Of a stretch of DNA of 24,489 nt, positions 14,784-21,787 are shown in pieces (the first letter of the stretch is position 1; each line of letters starts with the position of its first letter). The position numbers and the translations under genes were made by a program. Origin of the DNA: Wagnerdoeblera sp046292685 (GTDB taxonomy: Bacteria > Pseudomonadota > Alphaproteobacteria > Rhodobacterales > Rhodobacteraceae); assembly GCF_046292685.1 (NCBI RefSeq), contig NZ_JBKBQM010000043.1, positions 1 through 24,489 on the forward strand, written 5' to 3'. Under the pieces are notes generated by a model. The model made no database searches and was not told where the DNA came from. It worked only from the letters and a program-made list of their open reading frames with translations.

Positions 14784-15970
14784 AGCGCACCCGTGGCGCG
14801 GCCGGCGGCGCGGAAGGCGTCGAGCGCGAAATCCAGGTCGTCGCGGGTCAGCGCGGCGTTCATCTGGGTGCGGATGCGGGCCTGGCCCTGCGGCACGACC
14901 GGGTAGAAGAACCCCGCGACATAGACCCCGCGGGCGTCGAGTTCGGCCGCCATCGCCTGCGCCAGCCGCGCATCGCCCAGCATCACCGGGATGATCGGGT
15001 GGTTGCCGGGCCGCAGCGCAAAGCCCGCGTCGGTCAGCCCGGCGCGCCAGTAGGCGGCGTTATCGAACAGGCGGGCGCGCAGGTCGTCGGCCTGTTCCAC
15101 GAGGTCGAGCGCGGCCAGCGCCGCGCCGGTGATCGCCGGGGGCAGGGCGTTGGAAAACAGGTAAGGCCGTGCCCGCTGGCGCAACAGGTCGATCACCGGC
15201 TGCGGCCCGGCGATGTAGCCGCCCAGGGCGCCGCCCAGGGCCTTGCCCAGCGTGCCGGTCAGGATATCGGCGCGCAGGCCGAAATGCGCCGGCGTGCCGC
15301 GCCCTTGCGGGCCGATGAAGCCGGTGGCGTGGCAATCGTCCACCATCAGCAGCGCACCGTGACGGTCGGCCAGCGCGCGGATGCCCGGTAGCGGGGCGAG
15401 GGTGCCATCCATGGAAAACACGCCGTCGGTGGCGACCATCACGAAGCGCGCGCCATCGGCCCGGGCCTGCTGCAACTGGCGTTCCAGATCGGCCAGGTCC
15501 GACGTGGCATAGCGATAGCGCCGCGCCTTGGACAGGCGGATGCCGTCGATGATGCTGGCGTGGTTCAGCGCGTCGGAAACCACGGCGTCCTCGGGGCCCA
15601 GCAGAGGCTCGAACAAGGCGCCGTTGGCATCGAAACAGGCGGCAAAGGTGATGGCGTCGTCGGTGCCGAGGAAGCGCGCCAGACGCTGTTCCAGCGCGCG
15701 GTGCAGGTCTTGCGTGCCGCAGATGAAGCGCACCGAGGCAAGGCCGTAGCCGTGGCTGTCCATCGCCTGTTTCGCGGCGGCGATCAGCGCAGGGTGATCG
15801 GCGAGGCCGAGGTAGTTGTTGGCGCAGAGGTTCACCGCCGAGCGCCCGCCGGCCAGCCGCACGCGCCCGCCTTGCGGCCCGAGGATCTGGCGTTCGCGTT
15901 TGTAGAGCCCTTCGGATTCGATCCCGCGCAGGGTTTCGGCGAGGTGGGCGAGGAAGATGGATTCCGTCAT
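14780..15970 (-). CDS. kbl: Glycine C-acetyltransferase (2-amino-3-ketobutyrate CoA ligase)
   Basis: The 396-residue PLP enzyme cleaves 2-amino-3-ketobutyrate with CoA to glycine and acetyl-CoA, the step after Tdh. It belongs to the alpha-oxoamine synthase family: NNYLGLADHP at about 51-60, SHGYG, DDCHATG at about 211-217, and the PLP lysine K243 in GTLGKALGG. ATG at 15970 has a strong GGAGG site. It is the first gene of the operon kbl - cysteine-synthase-like - tdh, and candidate operator repeats lie upstream, next to a gene for an XRE-cupin regulator on the same strand. Confidence 0.96.
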   Translation of the reverse strand: MTESIFLAHLAETLRGIESEGLYKRERQILGPQGGRVRLAGGRSAVNLCANNYLGLADHPALIAAAKQAMDSHGYGLASVRFICGTQDLHRALEQRLARFLGTDDAITFAACFDANGALFEPLLGPEDAVVSDALNHASIIDGIRLSKARRYRYATSDLADLERQLQQARADGARFVMVATDGVFSMDGTLAPLPGIRALADRHGALLMVDDCHATGFIGPQGRGTPAHFGLRADILTGTLGKALGGALGGYIAGPQPVIDLLRQRARPYLFSNALPPAITGAALAALDLVEQADDLRARLFDNAAYWRAGLTDAGFALRPGNHPIIPVMLGDARLAQAMAAELDARGVYVAGFFYPVVPQGQARIRTQMNAALTRDDLDFALDAFRAAGRATGAL

Positions 15971-15989
15971 GGTGGATAGCCTCCGATTT

Positions 15990-16044
15990 GGCGGAATATG
16001 GCGCGGCGCGGCGTGCATGTCAATATGGCGGAAGATATCCGCTG
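15990..16044 (-). promoter_or_regulatory. Candidate kbl promoter/operator region with repeated boxes
   Basis: GGCGGAATATGG (15990-16001) and GGCGGAAGATAT (16027-16038) are related boxes on the plus strand, and AATATGGCG occurs twice (15995-16003 and 16022-16030). The second box is part of the inverted repeat GCGGA-AGATA-TCCGC. The AT-rich boxes stand out from the GC-rich surroundings and lie between the XRE-cupin gene and kbl. Binding by the adjacent XRE-cupin protein is inference. Confidence 0.45.
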
Positions 16045-16108
16045 AAACGGATACAGGCGCCGGCCCCGCGGCGGGCGGTGCAGCGGGCGGACCGGGCCGC
16101 CGGCCACC

Positions 16109-16669
16109 TCAGGCGCCTTGCACGATCAGCAGCGCCCGCGCCGGGCCGCCGGTCGATTCGATCCGGTGCGGGCGGTCGGCGGGGTAGCGCGCGGTATCGC
16201 CGGGGTGGAGCAGTTCGGCCGCATCGCCGCTGGCGACGTGCAGGGAGCCGGCGATCACCGTCAGGTGTTCGCGCCAGCCGGGGCCGTGCGCCTCGGACAC
16301 GAGGCGGCCGCCGGGCGCGAAATCGAGGTCGTAGACCTCGTGGCTGCCGGCGGTTTCGGGCGGGGAAAGGATGCGGATCGTCACCCCGGTGCCGCGCCCG
16401 GCGATGGTGGGGGCGGCGGCGGCGCGCACCACCTCGATCGCGGGGGGGGCGGGGGCATCGAGCAGGCCGGCGAAATCCACCTGCAAGGCTCGGGTCAGGT
16501 TCCACAGTGTGGCCACCGTGGGCGAGGATTCGCCGCGTTCGATCTGGCTGACCATCGAGCGCGACACGCCCGACAGTTTCGCCACCGCATCGAGCGACAG
16601 GCCGCGGGCGCGGCGGGCCTCGCGCAGGGCGGTGGCAAGGCGGGCGGTGATGTCGGGCTGGTCGGTCAT
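16109..16669 (-). CDS. XRE-family regulator with cupin sensor domain
   Basis: The 186-residue protein joins an N-terminal helix-turn-helix (about 9-65, with LSLDAVAKLSGVSRSMVSQI and ERGESSPT, typical of this class) to a C-terminal cupin_2 barrel (about 105-185). Members are usually local repressors or activators of amino-acid or amine catabolism, with a small ligand in the barrel. It sits 138 nt upstream of kbl on the same strand, with repeated AT-rich boxes in the gap, so control of the kbl operon is likely but inferred. The start MTDQPDITARLA at 16669 lacks a strong ribosome site. Confidence 0.88.
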   Translation of the reverse strand: MTDQPDITARLATALREARRARGLSLDAVAKLSGVSRSMVSQIERGESSPTVATLWNLTRALQVDFAGLLDAPAPPAIEVVRAAAAPTIAGRGTGVTIRILSPPETAGSHEVYDLDFAPGGRLVSEAHGPGWREHLTVIAGSLHVASGDAAELLHPGDTARYPADRPHRIESTGGPARALLIVQGA

Positions 16670-16695
16670 CGGGCGGTCCGGGGCGAGGCGGCGGA

Positions 16696-16748
16696 CCGGG
16701 GGCTTCGCGCCCCCGGACCCCCGCGGGATATTTGGATCAAGGTGAAAG
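16696..16748 (-). repeat. Hairpin repeat, copy 3 (AAATATCCC-type, inverted)
   Basis: On the minus strand CTTTCACCTTG is followed by a short spacer, AAATATCCC, a G-rich linker and the stem CCGGGGGC-GCGAA-GCCCCCGG. The loop differs from copies 1 and 2. It lies 26 nt past the rarA stop, in the same direction as rarA, and could act as its terminator. Confidence 0.75.
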
Positions 16749-16774
16749 CAGGGTTGGGCTTGCGCGGGCCGCTG

Positions 16775-18082
16775 TCAACTGCCGCCTTGGCGACGGGCGC
16801 GCTGGCGGGCGAACCAGTCGAGCCGTTTGCGCAACTCGCGTTCGAAGCCGCGTTCGGGCGGGTTGTAGAAGGCGGGGCGCGGCAGGCCGTCGGGGAAGTA
16901 GTTCTGCCCGGAAAAGCCGTCTTCGGCGTCGTGGTCGTAGGCGTAGCCTTCGCCGTAGCCGAGGGATTGCATCAGTTTCGTCGGCGCGTTCAGGATGTGT
17001 TTCGGCGGCGCAAGGCTGCCGGTGTCGCGCGCGGCCTTGCGGGCGGATTTCCAGGCGGCATAGACGCCGTTCGACTTGGGCGCCAGCGCGAGGTAGACCA
17101 CGGCGTTGGCAAGGGCCAGTTCGCCTTCGGGGCTGCCGAGCCTTTCGTAGCTGTTCCAGGCGTCGAGGCAGAGGCCCTGGGCCTGCGGATCGGCGAGGCC
17201 GATATCCTCGACCGCCATGCGGGTCAGGCGGCGGGCGAGGAAACGCGGGTCTTCGCCGCCTTCGAGCATGCGGGCGAACCAGTAGAGGGCGGCGTCCGGG
17301 TCGGAGCCGCGCACCGATTTGTGCAAGGCGGAGATGAGGTTGTAATGTTCCTCGCCCGACTTGTCGTATTTCGCGGCGCGGCGCATGAGCCGGTTGGCGA
17401 GGGCCGCGCGGTCGAGCGGCGGGCCGCGGTGGGTGGCCACCTGTTCGATCAGGTTCAAGAGCGCACGCCCGTCGCCATCGGCCATGCCGAGCAGTGCGGC
17501 GCGCGCGTCGGCGGTCAGGGGCAGGGGGGCGCCCAGTTCGGCCTCGGCGCGGGCGGCGAGGCGGTCGAGGTCGTCGGGCGAGAGCCGGTCGAGCACGATG
17601 ACCTGGGCGCGGCTGAGCAGCGCCGCGTTCAGTTCGAAGGACGGGTTTTCGGTGGTGGCGCCGACCAGCACGAGGGTGCCGTCTTCCATGTGGGGCAGGA
17701 AGCCATCCTGCTGCGCCTTGTTGAAGCGGTGGATTTCGTCGACGAACAGCAGGGTGCCGCGGCCCTGGGCGCGGCGCAGGCGGGCGGCCTCGAACACCTT
17801 GCGCAGGTCGGGGACGCCGGTGAAGATGGCGCTGATCTGGACGAAGGCGAGGTCGGTGCCATCGGCCAGCAGGCGGGCGATGGTGGTCTTGCCCACGCCG
17901 GGCGGGCCCCACAGGATGAGGCTGGAGAGCCGCCCGGCCGCCAGCATGGCGCCAAGCGGGCCGTCGGGGGCGAGGGCGGCGGCCTGGCCGATCACCTGAT
18001 CCAGCGCGGTCGGCCGCAGCCGGTCGGCCAGCGGGCGCGGGGCAGAGGGGCCCGCGGCGGGGGTATCGAACAGATCGCTCAT
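16775..18082 (-). CDS. rarA: Replication-associated recombination protein A (AAA ATPase)
   Basis: The 435-residue protein is RarA (MgsA), an AAA+ ATPase of the clamp-loader clade that acts at stalled replication forks. The Walker A motif GPPGVGKT is at about 59-66, Walker B is FVDEIHRFNK at about 109-118, and sensor 1 lies in GATTENPSFE. The C-terminal tetramerisation region carries KYDKSGEEHYN and HKSVRGSD, both strongly conserved in RarA. ATG at 18082 gives MSDLFDTPAA, the usual short N-terminus; the ribosome site is weak. It follows a 70-aa gene by 71 nt and may be the last gene of the argS-scpB run. Confidence 0.94.
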   Translation of the reverse strand: MSDLFDTPAAGPSAPRPLADRLRPTALDQVIGQAAALAPDGPLGAMLAAGRLSSLILWGPPGVGKTTIARLLADGTDLAFVQISAIFTGVPDLRKVFEAARLRRAQGRGTLLFVDEIHRFNKAQQDGFLPHMEDGTLVLVGATTENPSFELNAALLSRAQVIVLDRLSPDDLDRLAARAEAELGAPLPLTADARAALLGMADGDGRALLNLIEQVATHRGPPLDRAALANRLMRRAAKYDKSGEEHYNLISALHKSVRGSDPDAALYWFARMLEGGEDPRFLARRLTRMAVEDIGLADPQAQGLCLDAWNSYERLGSPEGELALANAVVYLALAPKSNGVYAAWKSARKAARDTGSLAPPKHILNAPTKLMQSLGYGEGYAYDHDAEDGFSGQNYFPDGLPRPAFYNPPERGFERELRKRLDWFARQRARRQGGS

Positions 18083-18153
18083 GCCGGGCAGGATAGGCCG
18101 CGCCGTGCCGATGGGGAAGGGCGCGCCGCGCCGGGGGGGGGAAGGGTGCGTGG

Positions 18154-18366
18154 TCAGCGCCCCAGCCGGCGGGTGATGCGGGCGGCCTTGCGCGCCATCT
18201 TGGCGGTTTCGCGGCCCTTGTTGGCCAGGTGGCGTTCGGCCTCGGTCATCTGGCCCTTGGGCTTGCCTTTGCCGGCCACGGTGTCGATGCCCTTGTTGAG
18301 GCCCCAGTTGACGGCGCGGCGCAGGAAGATGCGGCTGATGGTGTTGACGATCTGGTCGAAGTTCAT
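18154..18366 (-). CDS. Small basic protein, unknown function
   Basis: The 70-residue protein MNFDQIVNTISRIFLRRAVN... is very basic (many Lys and Arg) and appears helical, with an amphipathic N-terminus and a C-terminal ARKAARITRRLGR tail. I do not recognise a named family, though similar short proteins are common in this bacterial order. It follows scpB by 35 nt on the same strand, which supports a real gene. Nucleic-acid or membrane-surface binding would fit the charge, but no function is claimed. Confidence 0.7.
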   Translation of the reverse strand: MNFDQIVNTISRIFLRRAVNWGLNKGIDTVAGKGKPKGQMTEAERHLANKGRETAKMARKAARITRRLGR

Positions 18367-18401
18367 GGCGGGTCTCGCGGTTGGGGTCAGGTCGGCGGGG
18401 G

Positions 18402-19043
18402 TCAGGTCTGGAACAGGTCGGATTGCCCGGGATCGGGCAGGTCGTCGTCGTCGGCGGCGGGCGCACTGCCCGGCATGGCGCGGGAATCGAGCAGGCCCGC
18501 CGCGCGCAGTTCGCGCAGGCCGGGCAGGTCGCGGGCGGATTCGAGGCCGAAATGGTCGAGGAACCGTTCGGTGACCACGAAGGTGACGGGCCGCCCCGGC
18601 GACATCCGCCGCCGTCCGAGCCGGACCCATTCGAGGTCGAGCAGCTGGTCGATGGTGCCGCGCGAGACGGCGACGCCGCGGATCTCCTCGATTTCGGCGC
18701 GGGTCACCGGCTGATGGTAGGCGATGATCGCCAGCGTTTCGATGGCGGCCCGGCTGAGCTTGCGGATTTCCACCTGTTCGTTGCGCATCAGGTGGCCGAG
18801 GTCGGGCGCGGTGCGAAAGGCGTAAGCATCGCCCACGCGCACCACGCGCACGCCGCGGCCTTCGTAGCGGCGGCGCAGGTGGGCCAGCGCCTCGGCCGCG
18901 TCGCAGCCCGGCGGCAGGCGGCGCGACAGTTCGGCCACGGTGACGGGTTCGAAGGCGGCGAACAGGATCGCCTCGACCATGCGTTCCTGTTCCGCCATCG
19001 GCGGGGCGGCGAACAGCGATGGGGCATCGTCGGTGCGGGTCAT
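18402..19043 (-). CDS. scpB: Segregation and condensation protein B
   Basis: The 213-residue protein is ScpB, which dimerises and binds the kleisin ScpA within the SMC condensin. It has two winged-helix domains (about 18-90 and 95-170); the central RAAIETLAIIAYHQPVTRAE motif and the following IRGV segment are diagnostic. The C-terminus is an acidic, disordered tail. Its ATG overlaps the scpA stop as ATGA, so the two subunits are made together. Confidence 0.95.
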   Translation of the reverse strand: MTRTDDAPSLFAAPPMAEQERMVEAILFAAFEPVTVAELSRRLPPGCDAAEALAHLRRRYEGRGVRVVRVGDAYAFRTAPDLGHLMRNEQVEIRKLSRAAIETLAIIAYHQPVTRAEIEEIRGVAVSRGTIDQLLDLEWVRLGRRRMSPGRPVTFVVTERFLDHFGLESARDLPGLRELRAAGLLDSRAMPGSAPAADDDDLPDPGQSDLFQT

Positions 19044-19831
19044 GCCGGTTTCACGCGCAGGCGCAAGGGGGCGAAGGTTTCGGTCTGGCTGAGCTGGACG
19101 GCACCTTGTTTGGCCAGTTCCAGCGCGGCGGCAAAATGCGCCGCCGTGGCCGAGCGCCGGCGCATCGGGTCGCCTTGCCAGTCGTCGGGCAGAAAGGACA
19201 TCAGCGTCACCCAGTCGCCGGCATAGCCAAGGAGGCCGCGCAGCCGGTCCAGCGCCTGTTCCATCGTGTAGACGTTCTTGCGGTCGAAGGCATAGGGGCG
19301 GAATTCGTCGCGGGTGCGGATGCGGGCATAGGCCTGCATCAGGTCGAGCAGCGTGGCGGTGTGCTGCACGGTGCGCAGCTGGGCGATGCCTTCGGGCGCG
19401 CCGCGGGCAAAGAAATCGCGCCCCAGCTGGTCGCGGGCCATCAGGTTGGCCGCCGCCTCGCGCATGGCTTGCAGCCGTTCCAGCTGCCAGGCGAGATGCG
19501 CGGCCAGATCCTCGGCGCTGGGGCCGGGTTCTTCGGGGTCGGGCGGCAGCAGCAGGCGGGATTTCAGGTAGGCCAGCCAGGCCGCCATCACCAGATAGTC
19601 GGCGGCGAGTTCGATGCGCAGGTCGCGCGCGCGGGTGACGAAGGCGAGGTATTGTTCGGCCAGTTGCAGCACCGAAATCCGCCGCAGATCGACCTTTTGC
19701 GTGCGCGAGAGCGTGAGCAGCAGGTCGAGCGGCCCTTCGAACCCGTCCACGTCCACGATCAGTGCCTCGGCCGCCAGGCGGTCGGGCACCGAAAGGGCAG
19801 GGCCCTCGGGGAACAGGTCGCTGTCAGCCAT
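19040..19831 (-). CDS. scpA: Segregation and condensation protein A (kleisin)
   Basis: The 263-residue protein is the kleisin that bridges the SMC heads with ScpB. The N-terminal signature FEGPLDLLLTL is at about 31-41, followed by the helical SMC-neck-binding segment with YLVMAAWLAYLKSRLLLP. The C-terminal winged helix covers about 195-263. Its start overlaps the nagZ stop by 8 nt and its end overlaps scpB by 4 nt, so expression is coupled in both directions. Length fits alphaproteobacterial ScpA. Confidence 0.95.
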   Translation of the reverse strand: MADSDLFPEGPALSVPDRLAAEALIVDVDGFEGPLDLLLTLSRTQKVDLRRISVLQLAEQYLAFVTRARDLRIELAADYLVMAAWLAYLKSRLLLPPDPEEPGPSAEDLAAHLAWQLERLQAMREAAANLMARDQLGRDFFARGAPEGIAQLRTVQHTATLLDLMQAYARIRTRDEFRPYAFDRKNVYTMEQALDRLRGLLGYAGDWVTLMSFLPDDWQGDPMRRRSATAAHFAAALELAKQGAVQLSQTETFAPLRLRVKPA

Positions 19832-20825
19832 GAGCGGCGTCGGGGTGGCCTTGGGTCATGGCGGCAAGGTCGGCGGCAAGGGCCGCGAAGTCAACGGATT
19901 CGGAGGGCCGGCGCGCGGCAAGTGCGGCCTCGCAGCGCGAAAGCGCCGGTCCGGCCAGCGGGCCGGCCCCGGCGGCGGCGGCGGCAAAGCCGGCGAGATC
20001 GTCGTTGCAGTGCAGCACCAGGTCGCAGCCTGCCGCGATGGCGCGGGCGGCGCGGTCGCGGATCGGGCCGGCCAGCGCGCCCATGCCGATGTCGTCGGTC
20101 ATGATCGCGCCGCCAAAGCCCCAGTCGCCCCGGATCATGGCGAGGGCCGCCGGGTTCATGGTGGCGGGCGCCTCGCCCAGCCAGGGCAGGCGGATATGGG
20201 CGGTCATGCCCAAGGGCAGATCGGCCAGCGCGCGGAACGGCGCGAAATCGGTGGCATCGAGCGCGGCGCGCGGCTGGTCGATCAGCGGGGTTTCCTTGTG
20301 GCTGTCCCGGGTGGCGCGCCCGTGGCCCGGCATGTGCTTGACCACCGGCAGAACCCCGCCCGCAAGCAGGCCGCCGGCCAGCGCGCGGGCGTGGGCGGCA
20401 ACCTGCGCGGCCGTCGTGCCCATGCAGCGGTTGCGCAGGAAGGGGTGGGTTTCGGGCCAGGCGATATCGGCGCAGGGGGCGAAATTGCCGTCGATACCCA
20501 CGGCGCGCAGTTCGGCCGCCAGCATCCGGCCGGCCAGCGCAAAGGCCAGCGGGCCGGACGGCGCGAGATCCAGCATGGCGGGGTATTCGTGCCAGTGGGG
20601 TGCGCGCAGCCGTTGCACACGCCCGCCTTCCTGATCGACGAAGATCGGCGCCTCGCGCCCCAGCGCCGCGCGCAGATCGCCTGTCAGGCGCCGCAACTGG
20701 GCGGGGTTTTCGACGTTGCGCGCAAACAGCACGAGGCCCCAGGGCGCCGCATCGCGCAGGAAGGCGGCCTCGTTGGCGCCCAGCACCGTGCCTTGCACGC
20801 CCAGGATGCAGGCCGAAAGGCTCAC
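19824..20825 (-). CDS. nagZ: Beta-N-acetylhexosaminidase (GH3), cell-wall recycling
   Basis: The 333-residue cytoplasmic enzyme removes N-acetylglucosamine from imported muropeptides. The GH3 NagZ motif KHMPGHGRATRDSHK is clear; the His loop supplies the general acid/base, and the nucleophile is the Asp of MTDDIGM. Further GH3 landmarks are FVDQEGGRVQRL and NFAPCADIAW. The start is a GTG at 20825 that overlaps the stop of the SPOR gene as GTGA; no other good start is near the VSLSACILGVQG opening. It continues into scpA with an 8-nt overlap. Confidence 0.94.
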   Translation of the reverse strand: MSLSACILGVQGTVLGANEAAFLRDAAPWGLVLFARNVENPAQLRRLTGDLRAALGREAPIFVDQEGGRVQRLRAPHWHEYPAMLDLAPSGPLAFALAGRMLAAELRAVGIDGNFAPCADIAWPETHPFLRNRCMGTTAAQVAAHARALAGGLLAGGVLPVVKHMPGHGRATRDSHKETPLIDQPRAALDATDFAPFRALADLPLGMTAHIRLPWLGEAPATMNPAALAMIRGDWGFGGAIMTDDIGMGALAGPIRDRAARAIAAGCDLVLHCNDDLAGFAAAAAGAGPLAGPALSRCEAALAARRPSESVDFAALAADLAAMTQGHPDAAHG

Positions 20826-21697
20826 CTTGTGGTGACCGGGATGCAGCGCAGGTCGCCCGCCTCGATCGCGGAGCAGAACCGGCGGCTGTCGTCCTCGGTT
20901 TCGAAGCCCTGGACCCGCAGCCGGTAGAAGGTGCGCCCGACCGAGGTTGCAGGCTGGATCACCCGGGCCTTGCCTTCGAACAGGGCGGCGTGGCGGGTGG
21001 CGATGCGATCCCATTCGCGGCGCGCGGTTTCGGGGTCGTCGAAGGCGCCGATCTGCGCCAGCCGGGTCCCGGGGGGCAGGCTTTCGGGGGCGCGTTCCAC
21101 CGCCGCGGGGGCAAGCGCGGCCGAAAGGGTGGTGGCGTTGGTCAGCACCCCGGCATCGGCGGAGCGCGCCGGGCGCGGCATGGGGCGGGGTGACTGGCGC
21201 AAGGCGCCGGGCGGCAGGTCCACCGGCTCGGGCTCGGCGGCGGCCTCTGGCGCCAGGGCTTCGGCGGCGGCTTGCCGGGCCAGTTCCTCGGCCAGGGCCA
21301 GGGTGCGGGCCAGCGTATCGGCCTCGGACACGGGCAGGGGCGCGGCGGCGCCGATGCCGGGGGCATCGTCGCTTTCCAGATCCAGCGGAGGCTCGGCCAG
21401 GCGAATGCGCTCGGGCACCTCGCCGGCGGTGCCTTCGGCGGCGATGCGGTTGACCGACAGGCCGACATGGGCGGCGACCTTGCCCCCGGGCGATTCCGGG
21501 GCGATGCGGATCGGCCCTTCCATCGCCTGGATGACCGGCACGCCATGCGCATCGCGAACCGCAAGCCGGTAGCCCCAGACCGCAGCCCCGGCCACCACCG
21601 CAACCGTGGTCAGCGCAGCGGCGATGTTCACCGCCTGCATCAGCCGCGCGCCGCGCGGCGCCCTCGTGACGAACGAGTCGTATTGTGCCTCTGCCAT
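20822..21697 (-). CDS. SPOR-domain membrane protein
   Basis: The 291-residue protein has a short cytoplasmic N-terminus, one transmembrane helix (about 22-43, rich in Ala and Val), a long Pro/Ala/Glu-rich periplasmic linker, and a C-terminal SPOR domain (about 210-285, starting near TRLAQIGAFDD and ending before CIPVTTR). SPOR domains bind denuded septal peptidoglycan, so it probably acts at the division site. ATG at 21697 has GGAG at good spacing. It lies between argS and nagZ; the link to peptidoglycan suits its neighbour. Confidence 0.88.
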   Translation of the reverse strand: MAEAQYDSFVTRAPRGARLMQAVNIAAALTTVAVVAGAAVWGYRLAVRDAHGVPVIQAMEGPIRIAPESPGGKVAAHVGLSVNRIAAEGTAGEVPERIRLAEPPLDLESDDAPGIGAAAPLPVSEADTLARTLALAEELARQAAAEALAPEAAAEPEPVDLPPGALRQSPRPMPRPARSADAGVLTNATTLSAALAPAAVERAPESLPPGTRLAQIGAFDDPETARREWDRIATRHAALFEGKARVIQPATSVGRTFYRLRVQGFETEDDSRRFCSAIEAGDLRCIPVTTR

Positions 21698-21787
21698 GCC
21701 CTGCTCCGCCGTGCGGGTCGCCCCGCACATGCCTTGGCGCGGGTGGCCCCGCGCTTGCCTGTATCTGCCGGGCGCGGCGCCTGTGGA

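Noticed and set aside
18133..18141. Nine-G run between the 70-aa gene and rarA as a phase-variable tract
   Set aside because: Runs of this length are expected by chance in DNA this GC-rich, and it is not placed at a start codon or ribosome site.
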